A DNA stretch of 64,000 bases from Rana temporaria (Eukaryota > Chordata > Amphibia > Anura > Ranidae): the NCBI RefSeq assembly GCF_905171775.1, contig NC_053501.1:21078512-21142511 (forward strand), read 5' to 3'. The notes beneath the pieces are model-generated. The model ran no database searches and was not told the origin of the DNA. It saw nothing but the letters and a program-made list of their open reading frames with translations. Positions 23,375 to 33,520 of this stretch are shown one piece after another. Both the position numbers and the translations under genes were made by a program. Each line of letters starts with the position of its first letter. Positions within the stretch are counted from its first letter, which is position 1.

Positions 23375-24305
23375 AAAAGAGAGTCAGAAGCTCCGAAATG
23401 GAGCCGTAGTAGGCTGGTATACCCACAAAGCGCGTACCACGCCTAAAGTATGAAAGGCCGAAACCTCCTTCGGAAGAAGGGAAGGTCGCGGGCGCACCAT
23501 CACCTAATCCTTATGGGGGATCAAGCATGGCGGCTTGCAAGACAAGACCGCCAACTCAGAAACCCCTCTAACAGAGGTAAAGGTCACTAAAGGGGCCACC
23601 TTCTGAGATAGTGTCAAGAGAAAATCTCTCTGATGTTTCCAAAAGGAAGGTTCCTGAAGAACCGAGAGCACCAGAGTCAAAACTCATGGGGGAAGAGATG
23701 GGCCAAGAGGGGAAAGTATATGACAAACCCCTTGCACACAAAAAAAGGGGACCCACCAGGGAACGGGCCGCAAAAAGGCCACTAAAAGAACACAGCCAAG
23801 GCTGAAATCTGCCCCCAAACGGTGCTTTAAGCAATTTTTAGATCCAATCCAAGCTTTAAAAACAGCAGGACCCTGGACACCGAGAGTACGCCCGTGGACG
23901 TCACTCCATCCCTTCGCACCAAGAGAGGTGCGACGGTAGATCCTCCGGAAGAAGACTACGGTGCCCTGTTGAGATGACCGAGTCAGACAGACCCTGGTCA
24001 CCTAAAGTCTGGCTTCCAATAACCATGTTAAGCAAGTCAGTGACTGTACAACAGGAGGAAGTATGGGACCTTGAGACAGGAACCTCCTGCCCTGGCAATC
24101 GCCAGGGTGCCTCCGCTACCAGGCGCCCGATATCAGCGTACCAAGGACGCCGAGATTAATCTGGAGCGATAAGAATCATCGGGATCTCCTCAGCATCCAC
24201 TCTGTGGTGCGGCCGAGGAAGCAACTACCATGGAGGAATGGCAAAAAATCACTGATACAGACAACACAGGGCCACCAGCGCGACTGACGCGTCTGTACAA
24301 GATCA

Positions 24306-24956
24306 CTAGACCTGGCCACTAACTGACACCCTTGCGGCGGAGACAAGCTGCCAGGAGATCCATGCCATGTGAGGCTCACCTCCTGCAAGGGAGCCGAAAC
24401 ACCCCAAGCACAAAGACCAGTCGCCCTGGTCCAGCATCTGGCGACTCCAGTAGTCCGCCTGCCGGCATACCTGATGGTAGACTGAAGCCACGGCCGTGGC
24501 ATTGTCCGGCTGAAACCAGATCGGTCGACCACAAGGAGACGCATAGCCTGATCGCCTAAAATAGTAGGACAATGAACAGTAGACAGCACCTGGTATTCCC
24601 AGGCGGTCTCCCACCAGGCACTAGCCAGGCCCTGGGTAGCTACCGAGACCAGACACATTCAAGGAGGTGTGGTCATAGGTCCACGCAAGTCCAGCGACTC
24701 AGGGCCGACTGGACCCCCCAGTTTTGTGAACCTCCAGGTTCACAACCCGTGAGCTGGCATCCGTCGTAAACACCGACCACTGGAAGGAAGGAACAACTTC
24801 CCGGACCGAATAGTCGGGAATCTCTGTCACCAACTCAGAGAGACTCTGACTAGGTGGCGCACAGGAATCTAATGATTTCAGAGACAAGAGATTTTTACCA
24901 CCTGGACAGTAGTTCCACTGGAAAACCAGGGTGTGGAACTGGGCATACAGTACCAC
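24306..24956 (-). pseudogene. DIRS reverse transcriptase/RNase H remnant
   Basis: Minus-strand fragments in more than one frame show RNase H-like motifs. VFTTDASS lies near 24750-24790. Further downstream come QPDNATAVASVYHQ and QADYWSRQML, resembling the 'DN.TAVAY..' and 'LD.WAR.IL' segments of DIRS RNase H. Frameshifts and stops between them show the gene is dead. Confidence 0.65.
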
Positions 24957-25290
24957 CTTGAAGGAGGCTACCCACAGACCCCGTAAAATAAAATAAAATA
25001 AAATTTCTCCTCAGGGCGCTGGGCCCAAAGGGAGCCATACGTCCTTCTCCTTTGCTAGGCAGAACGAAACTGAGGCTGCAAGCTGCAGGGAGAAGGGTTA
25101 TGTCTGGAGGGACCGCCCCCTGGGCGGGGCTGTTCAACTCTGTTAATGTAACATGTATTTAACTATTTAACATGTTTCTGCCTAGTCCTCTCCTGTAAAC
25201 AGGGAACATAACCCACTTGTCAAGATTTAAGGAGCTGTGTCCGTCCATGGACGATAAGAGAAACATTTTTTTCCTTTACAACTCCTTTAA

Positions 25291-25458
25291 GACTGCATTC
25301 ACCATTGAAGTAAATGAAGGCTGTAGAAAACTTGCAACTATGTGGAACTCATTGGAGGATGACTCTGTAAAGGATACTTCTATTAATTATGTGTGAAGGT
25401 CCTAATGGGTAATATTCTAATCAGACCTTTGATCACCCCAGGCTCGATTACACACATT
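25291..25458. other. Spacer, nothing recognised
   Basis: Short single-copy-looking DNA between the TTAA element and the next GGCC-ended MITE. Confidence 0.4.
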
Positions 25459-26188
25459 GGCCCAGATTCAAGAAGCACTTGCGCCCGCGCAACCATAGGT
25501 TACGCAGCGCAAGTGCTTACTTGCTCCGGTGTAACGAGTGCTCCTGATTCAGGAACCTCGTTACACCGACTGCAGGCTAAAATCTGCGCGGCATAAGGCT
25601 CTTATGCCTCGCAGATTTTAGGCTGCATTCTTGCGGGGGCCGCTCCCATTGTGTATCAGCGTGTAGTATGCAAATTGCATACTACCACTGATTCACAAGC
25701 TTGCGCGGGCCCCGCGCAAGCCAGGTACGGAGTTTCCGTACGGCTACTTTTAGCGCAAGGCTGCCCCTTCTAATAGTAGGGGCAGCCAATGCTAAAGTAT
25801 AGCCGGCCTTCCCGCGCCGTGAAATTTGAATTTCACGGCGTTTGCGTAAGTGAAACGTGAATGGCGCTGGACGCCATTCACGTTCACTTAGAAGCAAATG
25901 ACGTCCTTGCGACGTCATTTGCCGCAATGCACGTCGGGAAAGTTACCCGACGGAGCATGCGCTGTACGCTCGGCCCGGGAGCGCGCCTAATTTAAATGAT
26001 TCCCGCCCCCGGCAGGATCATTTAACTTGCGCGCGCATACGCCGGGCAAATTTGCCGGCGCGCCCTCGCAATTCACGGAGCTACTGCTCTGTGAATCGAG
26101 GGCAGCGCAAAATATTTGCGGGGGCGCAGGGCAAAATCGTTGCCCTGCTCCCCCGCAAATATCGCGCAATTCTACTTGAATCTGGGCC
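25459..26188. mobile_element. GGCC-ended MITE (family K')
   Basis: 'ggcccagattcaagaagca' at the left and 'ttgaatctgggcc' at the right, flanked by the trinucleotide att at 25456-25458 and 26189-26191. Internal order matches 18896-19633 ('aatggcgctggacgccattc', 'gacgtccttgcgacgtcatt'). The 3-bp duplication suggests a Harbinger-type element, but the sister copies do not show it clearly. Confidence 0.85.
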
Positions 26189-26581
26189 ATTGTAATCAAA
26201 TTTACAATGTAAATTTGGAATTGGGCTTACCCTAACTGTCCGGAAACGTGGGCTCCCAATGTAAAATAAAATCCACACTACGTGGCAAAGACTTCTTCTG
26301 GCACTGCTGCCCTAATGAAGTTACATAAAAAAAATTGCTTTTAATTAGCATCATGCTTATGTGAAATGTACAACACAGCAGGTGTTCAAACATGTAGAGC
26401 AGACCTGCTAAAAGCCCACCACTTGCATCAACCACAAATGCTTCCCCAGACACTGGTTAAAGAACACGGCTCTACACATTTCTAACTATTTAAAACCTAA
26501 CCGTGACCTATTTTCAATGTCACTGAAATAAAGACCATGATATTTTTCATCCATCATTGCCAACTTTGGTTTCTTCACCTA
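26189..26581. other. Intergenic DNA, nothing recognised
   Basis: About 390 bp with a poly-A interruption. No feature seen. Confidence 0.4.
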
Positions 26582-26958
26582 GGACACGTGTCAAACACAA
26601 AGATCCGCGGGCTGAATCTGCTTCTGCAGGTGCGGCACCTCCCCTTGCCTCAGCAGTCAGAAGCAGAGGAGGACAGAATGCCTCAGCCAGATCCTGCATT
26701 TCTCTGCGCAGCTGTGGAGAGGCTTGTCTCTGCTAATTCCAGTCTCAGCAGAGAGGAGAACATAACTCCTACAGATCCTGTGAGTCCCTCATCTTTGCCT
26801 CCCCTGGTATCAGTATTCGGCAGACTCTGGCAGCTGACTCCAGCCCTCCTCCAGACCCTGCACTTTCCAGCTTCTCCCAGCAGCAGCAAAAAGTAAGAGC
26901 GGCGCACTGTGATGAAGGGAGGGTGGGGGACTCTTGACTTCTGATGGTGGGGCGGCTC
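26582..26958. mobile_element. hAT-like element ('gtgtcaaacacaaag' end), truncated by a TTAA element
   Basis: Left end 'acgtgtcaaacacaaagatc' is the Charlie-like hAT terminus. The body matches the inverse of 16043-16273. The right part is replaced by the TTAA element starting at 26959. Confidence 0.65.
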
Positions 26959-27148
26959 TTAAAGGGGTTGTAAAGGTTTGTTTTTTATTTTCCAAATAGT
27001 TTAAGTTAGTGCATTGTTGGTTCACTTATCTTTCCCGTCGATTTCCCTTCTTTATTTATTTTTTGTTTTGTTTTCTTTGTCTGACTTTCTCACTTCCTGT
27101 TCCTCCTCAGTAAGCTGTTCTGGCTGACTAAACACCGCTCGGATGATG
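26959..27148. mobile_element. Left part of a TTAA MITE ('aaaggggttgtaaagg')
   Basis: TTAA 26959-26962 followed by 'aaaggggttgtaaaggtttg', as at 22109 and 46336. No right end found before the palindrome at 27149. Confidence 0.7.
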
Positions 27149-27277
27149 GTGTAACAAAGGAACAGGTAGATAGCCGACACGCGTTTCGCACTGAGCTAGT
27201 GCTTAATCATGGCGCCATGATTAAGCACTAGCTCAGTGCAAAACGCGTCGGCTATCTACCTGTTCCTTTGTTGCACC
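27149..27277. repeat. Spacerless 129-bp near-perfect palindrome
   Basis: The left arm 27149-27213 and right arm 27214-27277 are reverse complements with only about three differences and no loop. The centre is 'tcatggcgccatga'. It contains 'cgacacgcgtttcgcactga' on one side and its mirror on the other. 'acgcgtttcg' is a motif of a family of unknown type. Confidence 0.92.
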
Positions 27278-28121
27278 TTGTGAAGTGATGTACTTGCTGT
27301 GTTTTTTTTAATAAAAGACAACCGTTTGGTCATTGGAGTGCGGCTATCCATCCTCTTTCTTCGTATCTTATGCATGGTCAGTGCATCGCCAGCACCCACG
27401 GTATCCTGAGTCAGTCCATCTCTACATAGTGACCCACCTGGAGCGGTGATCCCTTCTCTTCTCTATTGGTTTTGGATCCTGCACGAACACTAAGTAGATG
27501 GGTGTCCTGGGAACTAAGGACTCCCCTGAGGGGGCATCTTGTCTGGGAGCTGTGGCAGCGTGAGGTGAAAAAGGGCCCAAACGAGGACACGCGAGGGCAG
27601 GGGAGACATGTCCACAAAGTGATGGCTCCAGCACAACCTGATGGCTAGAGGGCATCTGGGAGGCTTCTATAAAAAAAAGTAAAAATGTATAGTGATAAGG
27701 TTGACATTTCTGTACTTGAATAAAAACAGAGGGTGCATCTCAAAGGTCAGCTGCATATGTTACCTGATAGTAGGGCATGGGAAGCCAAGATGTGCACTGG
27801 TAGGTGCTGGCCAAGAGATGAAAGAGAGCCAACAATGTGGACAGGCCGCCGCAAATTAAACCAACGGTGGTCCGGTGCTGGGGGAGGAGAAGGCACAATG
27901 ACACCGTCATTCGGCATCAGGCAACACCTCCCATTCGCCGGCGGGTGTAAAGACGCTGTTGGAGACGTAGTTCAACGTCACACGCACGGTGCATCAGGCG
28001 TGACGTCGATGCACAGCAGGAAGGATCCACCCACTCCAATAGGGGAGAGGGGAGGTCCCATGGTGCGCATCGCAGCTCCCCTGCATATCACCATGCAGAC
28101 TATTGCTCCTCTTCCTCTGCA
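27278..28121. other. Intergenic DNA, nothing recognised
   Basis: About 840 bp. Frames here lack family similarity. A 130-codon + strand frame (27733-28125) has no supporting evidence. Confidence 0.4.
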
Positions 28122-28659
28122 TTAAAGCGGAGTTCCGGCCACAATTTCACTTTTTATATATAAATACCGCTGTAATACACAAGCTTAATGTATTCTAGTA
28201 AAGTTAGTCTGTAAACTAAGGTCCGTTTTGTTAGGTTGTTACAGCATTTAGACACTTTATAAAATAGAAATTGACTGGGGCCATCTTAAGTGTGGGCATC
28301 ATGAAGCCAGACTGTATGACTTCCTGGATTTCAGCCTTGCAGATCTCGCACAGGCTCAGTGCTGCACAAGCAATGTAATAGTTTTCAGATGAGGTTTCAG
28401 CACCTGTACTGTCCAAGTCACATGATTCTTTGAGACTGGGGAGTGCACAGACTCCTGGAAAGTTACACCCACTACATTCCCAGGAGTCTGTGCGGTGAAG
28501 CTTAAGCACCTAGATGCAGGAAGAGGGAAGATTAACTATTCTGCCTAGCAACAACACTTTGAAGGCATCTAAAAAATATTTTTTTTTCTTTAAGGACTAA
28601 TGACATTTTTTTAAAACTACTGATGTAATGTTATATTTATGGGTGGAACTCCACTTTAA
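28122..28659. mobile_element. TTAA-flanked MITE (family A)
   Basis: TTAA at 28122-28125 and 28656-28659. The left end is 'aaagcggagttccggcc' and the right end 'ggtggaactccacttt'. The interior matches 20080-20620 closely. Same orientation as that copy. Confidence 0.95.
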
Positions 28660-29000
28660 CTCCTGCAGACTGTTGCTTCCAGAACCTCTCTCCTCCAGCA
28701 CAAGCTTCTACTGCACAACTACTATATCACTGTAAAACTATTAGATCCCGCCCCATCACCTTCAATGTGAAAAAAGGGAATAACTCTGAATAATCCCAAC
28801 TTGCTGGCTGTATTTGCTGCGTGATTACTAGGTCAGAGACCTGCAGTACCTCTCCCCGAAGGCCTAGTGATTTAACAGCTTGTACTGATTGGTGGACTAC
28901 TGATCCCAGCTAGCCCGACTTGCAAATCCTACGCCCTCAGGCCGCATCGATTTAGCACAATTCCCCACAGTCTATCCTCTGTTCCAGGACGCCTCATCAA
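28660..29000. other. Intergenic DNA, nothing recognised
   Basis: About 340 bp of single-copy-looking sequence, no feature seen. Confidence 0.4.
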
Positions 29001-29396
29001 TGACGGTGTAAAGATGAGGACTTCATCCATGACCGTGTAAGGGTGAAGTTCTCTCCCAGACTTCCTGGCATACCTCCACACCCAGCACTCAACTGTGGTA
29101 CACTCACGACCTTCTCCTGCCCCCGAGTCCATGATGGAGAACTTTATCTGGACATACGTTCCGACAGCCTCTCTCCAGTCCCTCTGCTCCAGGAACTCCT
29201 CATCAATGACCGTGTAAGGATGAGGACTTCATCCATGACCGTGTAATGATGAGGACTTCATCCATGACCGTGTAAGGATGAGGACTTCATCTATGACCGT
29301 GTAAGGATGAGGACTTCATCCATGACCGTGTAAGGATGAGGACTTCATCCATGACCATGTAAGGATGAGGACTTCATCCATGACCGTGTAAGGATG
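29001..29396. repeat. Minisatellite, 29-bp unit
   Basis: Units 'gaccgtgtaaggatgaggac' plus 'ttcatccat' repeat about seven times with few changes at 29201-29396. Two diverged units lie at 29001-29050. Repeats are directly adjacent with no spacers. Confidence 0.93.
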
Positions 29397-29961
29397 AAGC
29401 TCCCTCACAGCTCTCCCGGGCTCCTCCGCTCACAACCCCAGATGGGGGCCACGGTCTAGTACTCCATTCTCCACTTCTCCCGGGCCGACAACTCCACCCC
29501 AGTGGCATGTGACCCCAGTTTAAATGGGAGGCCTTCCCCCTGCCAATATTAAGTGGGGATTGGTCAGGACTCCTCACATGAGCTGCCTGCCACTCCGGTC
29601 CCAGCCCCTCTTCCAGAAAAATCTCCCTGGAAGCAGGGGAGGCGCCCCAGAACGTGAGCACAGGTGGTCACACCCACTGCTACACTAACCACTCCCCGCT
29701 CCCAGATCAAAACAAGCAGGCCTAGCCTGAAGCATAGGCCTGCCTAAATTTACCTGCGCTGACAGTCTCCCTAGAAAAATCCTATTCTAGCACCTACCTA
29801 CGTTAGAGGGTGCTACACCTTTATGACACATTACTACATAGAGCCTACTTCTCTATCTTCTGTGAACTTTGGTTTAAAAATCCTGTCGGTTGACAGACCA
29901 AATTAAATTTCTTTTGATCAGCATACCCACCTGTGTGGTCTGGCTAGTTATTTCCCACAAA
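29397..29961. other. Intergenic DNA, nothing recognised
   Basis: About 560 bp, GC-moderate with an A12 run at 29959-29970. No coding or element signal. Confidence 0.4.
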
Positions 29962-30150
29962 AAAAAAAAATGAGAAGAGGAAGATCGCGCATGCTCGGAA
30001 ATAAAAGAATACATTACAATACAACACTTCTGAAGTGTTCTGTCACATGAGAATTTCCATACCTTGAGTTACCTCTTCATTTTCCATATAAGACTAGCAT
30101 GCAAAAAAAAAATGGTGGATTGTCCGATTTTCTCATGGAGTGTATGAGGC
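29962..30150. repeat. MITE fragment ('gtgtatgaggcttta' family, right half)
   Basis: Shares 'acacttctgaagtg', 'gagttacctcttc' and 'agactagcatgcaa' blocks with 10395-10551 and 45590-45735, ending 'gagtgtatgaggcttta'. Confidence 0.7.
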
Positions 30151-30424
30151 TTTAGGCTCCATTCACACCTTGGCGAAAAAACGCCAGACGCCCGATACGC
30201 TGGAGGGGCGAATTCCCATTGCTGTCTATGAGATGGTTCACATCTCATAGACGCCGTACGCCTGCCGCCTGAAAACAAGTCCCGGACCCCTTTTTTCAGG
30301 CGGCATTGGCGTTCGGCCATAGACAGCAATGGGAAAGATTTGTTAAAAAAAAAAGTTACACGAAACGCGGCAAAATACGCTGCGTACACGGCGTTACTTG
30401 TCGCCGAGTTGTGAATGCAGCCTT
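30151..30424. repeat. Palindromic element H, copy 1
   Basis: Left 'aggctccattcacaccttgg' and right 'cgagttgtgaatgcagcctt'. Arms contain 'tgctgtctatgagatggttc' and its mirror. About 270 bp, non-coding. Confidence 0.85.
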
Positions 30425-30707
30425 ACACTCCATTCACACCTCCGCGACAAAACGCCCGACGCCGGACGCTTGTGCCGCTGGAGGGGAGAATTCCCATTGC
30501 TGTCTATGAGATGGTTCACATCTCATAGACGCCGTACGCCTGCCGCCTGAAAAAAAGTCCTGGACCCTTTTTTTCAGGCAGCATTGGCGTTCGCCCATAC
30601 AAAGCAATGGGAAGGCTTTGTTAAAAAAAAAAAAAAAAGTTACACACTCGCGGCAAAATACGCCGCGTACGCGGCCTATCTTGTCGCTTAGGTGTGAATG
30701 CAGCCTA
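30425..30707. repeat. Palindromic element H, copy 2
   Basis: Left 'acactccattcacacctccg' and right 'cttaggtgtgaatgcagcct'. Directly abuts copies 1 and 3. The interior is very similar to copy 1 ('gcctgaaaaaaagtcctgga'). Confidence 0.85.
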
Positions 30708-31683
30708 AGGCTGCATTCACACCTGAGCGTTTTGTCCCCTGAAGCGCGACGCTCAAATTTGCTAGAGGGGAAAAAATACATTATTCCCTATGGAGATGGT
30801 TCACATCTGCACGCCAATACGCCTGACGCTCAAACAAGTTCCGGACCCTTTTTTGTTGCGCGTATCGGGTGCGGTTTGGGCGTATTTGAGCGTTTCCATT
30901 TCCCATAGAAAGTAATGGAAACGCTCGATTCAAGCGACTAGCGCGACAACGAGCGTTTGCTACGGGCGTTTCGGCGCTTTAAAGCGGTGGTTCACCCTAA
31001 TAAAACATTTTTTTTATAGCATTAAATTAGGCATAGTAGCGCGAGCTACAGTATGCCGGTATTGATTTTTTTAGCCCGGTACTCACTGTGCAATCGTATA
31101 TAGAAGATTCCGACTCCCCGCTGGGAATGGGCGTTCCTATCAAGAGGGAGGATGATTGACGGCCGGCTATGGCATGTCACGCTTCTCCGGAAATAGCCGA
31201 AATAGGACTTGGCGCTTCACGGCGCCTGCGCATAGTCTGTGCGCAGGCACCGTAAAGAGCCAAGACCTGTTCCGGCTATCTTCGGGGAGCGTGACGTGCC
31301 ATAGCCGGCCGTCAATCATCCTCCCTCTTGATAGGAACGCCCATTCCCCGCGGGGAGTCGGAATCTTCTATATACGATTGCACAGTGAGTACCGGGCTAA
31401 AAAAATCAATACAGGCATACTGTAGCTTGCGCTACTATGCCTAATTTAATGCTAAAATGTTGTTAGTGTGGGTGAACCACCGCTTTAATCAATAGAACTT
31501 TTCACCCAGGCAGAAGATTAAAAAAATCTACCAACATAGCAACAAGTGATGAAAAGATGATAATTTTTCCTATTGGCTAAAATAAAAAACGTCAAAGCAC
31601 AAAAACGTCGGACGACGCTGTATGCAAACGCGCAAATAAGCATGAATACGCGTGAAAAAAACGACAGGTGTGAATGCAGCCTT
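30708..31683. mobile_element. Palindromic element H, copy 3, split by a TTAA element
   Basis: Left 'aggctgcattcacacctgag' and right 'gacaggtgtgaatgcagcct'. Without the TTAA insertion (30979-31488) it would be about 470 bp. More diverged from copies 1 and 2 than they are from each other. Confidence 0.85.
30979..31488. mobile_element. TTAA-flanked full-length palindrome (family G)
   Basis: TTAA at 30979-30982 and 31485-31488. Ends are 'aaagcggtggttcaccct' and 'gggtgaaccaccgcttt'. The arms are complementary almost to the centre, e.g. 'ggaggatgattgacggccgg' with 'ccggccgtcaatcatcctcc'. The short centre includes 'ggcgcctgcgcatagtctgt'. Hairpin arms of about 250 bp. Confidence 0.92.
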
Positions 31684-31849
31684 AGGGAACAGTAAACCTG
31701 AGGCGTGTCCGGACCCAGCCTGACAGAAAGTCTCCATTACAGAGCTGTGTTTTTAGGGAGTGTCCCCCCCTGTGGTAATAATAATAATGTCACTCTCAGT
31801 ACTCTTTATATATAAACAACCTCTTCTCTGTCTCTCTCTCTTCTTACCT
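31684..31849. other. Spacer upstream of the vrk1 promoter
   Basis: About 165 bp of low-complexity pyrimidine-rich DNA. No element recognised. Confidence 0.4.
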
Positions 31850-32060
31850 AATGACTAATATTCTCCTCAGACATCAACCACATCCCCCCCCTCAGCGCTG
31901 GGTGTGCCTCTTCTTCTTCTGTCTCTCCTCCTCAGTGACACACAGAGGCGGGAAAACTCTCCTCACACTCTGCTGCGCGTCACGTGACGTCCAGCGACGT
32001 CCGCACGCATGTGCAGGAGCTGCGTCACGGGAGCGCGCGTTGTGTCAGAATCTGCGCTGC
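31850..32060 (+). promoter_or_regulatory. vrk1: Probable vrk1 CpG promoter with E2F and E-box sites
   Basis: CpG-dense DNA that belongs to no recognised transposon, unlike the other CpG-rich parts of this window. Visible motifs: E2F-type ggcgggaaa at 31947-31955 and the mirror ttttcccgc at 32074-32082; E-box cacgtg at 31981-31986 overlapping a CRE half-site tgacgt; and an NRF1-like 'cgcacgcatgtgc' near 32000. VRK1 is a proliferation-linked kinase, so E2F sites fit. The transcription start itself cannot be placed from sequence. A neighbouring gene could share this region, but none is seen. Confidence 0.65.
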
Positions 32061-32128
32061 GGTCTGAATTGAGTTTTCCCGCGTCTTGGCCGGGAACGAG
32101 GAAAAAAGAGGAGAGCCCGCTGTGTGAG
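32040..32128 (+). other. vrk1: Probable vrk1 non-coding exon 1 (start approximate)
   Basis: The CpG-rich stretch ends in 'gtgtgag|gtacgg', a reasonable splice donor at 32129-32130. The coding exon at 36901 starts ten bases before its ATG right after an acceptor, so an upstream non-coding exon is required. This is the only CpG-island-like, non-transposon segment nearby. The 5' edge is a guess. Confidence 0.55.
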
Positions 32129-32784
32129 GTACGGGGAGACCGGATGGAGGAGCACGGGGCTGCGGGGGAGGGGGAGTGCTTGGAGCAGACTGACAGTAGT
32201 GCCCTGATGTGACCGGCAACATCCAGACACCGGTGCTGGACAGGGGGGGAGGGCGGCGGTTGTCAGCATCTTTGTATGGTTTATCATGGAGGAACCGCTT
32301 ATAATAAGATGTGAGTCTCGGAGAACTCCCACTGATTATATATCTAAGGCTCATATCCCATGATGGAGGGCAGTACATATACGGAGCTCAGTGACATCAC
32401 TTCAGCCCCGGAAAATGTACCCCCCCCCCCCTCTTAATGACGCAGCCATTTTTTTTGCGATGCGTCACTTTTTTTTTTTTTGACAGTGAAAGTTTTTTTT
32501 TTTATTTGAAGACAAAAACACACAAACCAATGACAGTACAAAAGACAAAACGGTGGCAGTTTCACAAGCATACAGCAAAAATCAATACAGCAATGATGGG
32601 ATATCAGCCTGGCGACACAGAGCGGGAACAAAACCATAAAGAAACCGTCGCCATTCAGGGGGGGGGGGCACTCCAGAGAGGTACCATACAAGTGTCCTCC
32701 ACGCAACGTCACCCCCACTCCCAATCGGGGGGGGTAGAGCAAGAGGGGGGACAGAACTATGTAAGGCGGGAGCGATACGTCACT
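32129..32784 (+). other. Start of putative vrk1 intron 1, nothing else recognised
   Basis: Contains poly-C (32420-32430) and poly-T (32468-32502) runs and a G10 run near 32659. The T-rich part followed by 'atttgaagacaaaaacacac' could be an old reversed retroposon tail (weak). Confidence 0.4.
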
Positions 32785-33314
32785 TTAAAGCGGGGGTTCA
32801 CCCGCACATGACACCTTTTCCCCCCTTAGATTCCTGCTCGTTTTGTCTAGGGGAATCGGCTAGATGTTTTAAAATATGATCCGTACTTACCCGTTTACGA
32901 GATGCATCTTCTCCGCCGCTTCCGGGTATGGGCTGCGGGAATGGGCGTTCCTATTTTGATTGACAGTCTTCCGAGAGGCTTCCGACGGTCGCATCCATCG
33001 CGTCACGATTTTCCAAAAGAAGCCGAACGTCGGTGCGCAGGCGCAGTATAGAGCCGCACCGACGTTCGGCTTCTTTCGGCTACGAGTGACGCGATGGATG
33101 CGACCGTCGGAAGCCTCTCGGAAGACTGTCAATCAAGAAGGAACGCCCGCTCCCGAAGACCCATACCCGGAAGCGACGGAGAAGATGCATCTCGAAAACG
33201 GGTAAGTACGGATCATATTTTAATACAAATAGCCGATTCCCCTAGACACAACGAGCATGAAGCTAAGGGGAAAAGAGAAAAAAAAAAACATCATTGGGTG
33301 AACTCCCGCTTTAA
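32785..33314. mobile_element. TTAA-flanked full-length palindrome (family I), copy 1
   Basis: TTAA at 32785-32788 and 33311-33314. Ends are 'aaagcgggggttcaccc' and 'gggtgaactcccgcttt'. The arms mirror each other ('cttccgacggtcgcatccat' with 'atggatgcgaccgtcggaag'), so the same 80-codon reading appears on both strands. Second copy at 52110-52633. Non-coding hairpin of about 240-bp arms inside vrk1 intron 1. Confidence 0.92.
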
Positions 33315-33447
33315 CTGACAATTGTGCGATCGTGCGACGCTGTACCCAAATAAAATTGATGCCCCCCCCCCTGCAATTGGCTTTCTTTTGGTGGTATTTG
33401 ATCACCTCTACGGTTGTGTTTTTATTTGTTTTTTCGCTATAAACAAA
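33315..33447. repeat. Family B fragment
   Basis: 'gacaattgtgcgatcgtgcg', then 'ggctttcttttggtggtatt' and 'ttcgctataaacaaac' are internal family B motifs. No terminus present. Confidence 0.7.
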
Positions 33448-33520
33448 CTAGGGTTGTCCCGATACCACTTTTTTTAGGACCGAGTACAAGTACCGATACT
33501 TTTTTTTTAAATGTGTCCCC
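33448..33520. mobile_element. hAT left terminus ('tagggttgtcccgatacc')
   Basis: 'ctagggttgtcccgatacca' followed by 'gagtacaagtaccgatac' is a typical hAT end. I find no matching right terminus beyond the minisatellite, so the element is either truncated or has a decayed right end. Confidence 0.6.

Larger units (their letters stand above)
22577..25263 (-). mobile_element. DIRS-type tyrosine-recombinase retrotransposon, truncated, minus strand
   Basis: The ends are inverted repeats. 'cgtccatggacggacacagc' sits near 22916 and its complement 'gctgtgtccgtccatggacg' near 25232. The roughly 190 bp at 25080-25262 is the reverse complement of 22620-22810. The left side carries a further inverted copy (22577-22911), resembling the terminal plus internal complementary repeats of DIRS elements. 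The interior encodes RT/RNase H remnants upstream and a tyrosine-recombinase remnant downstream on the minus strand, the usual DIRS order. At 2.7 kb it lacks gag and most of RT. Confidence 0.8.
22109..25290. mobile_element. TTAA-flanked MITE ('aaaggggttgtaaagg'), host of a DIRS insertion
   Basis: TTAA at 22109-22112 with 'aaaggggttgtaaaggaaaa', and the matching end 'tttcctttacaactccttt' before TTAA 25287-25290. Removing 22577-25263 would leave an element of about 500 bp, like the partial relatives starting at 26959 and 46336. Confidence 0.85.

Noticed and set aside
23104..23446. Host gene with 90-111 codon frames at 23.1-23.4 kb
   Set aside because: The minus-strand frame is the recombinase remnant of a DIRS element, and the plus-strand frame is its shadow.
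29001..29396. CRISPR-like regular 29-bp repeats
   Set aside because: Repeats are directly tandem without unique spacers, in an animal genome. Ordinary minisatellite.
32887..33205. 80-codon 'MTVFREASDGRIHRV' frames on both strands, repeated at 52176-52533
   Set aside because: The same reading appears on both strands because the element is a palindrome. It is flanked by TTAA duplications and has no known domain. The occurrence at two loci reflects transposition, not a gene family.
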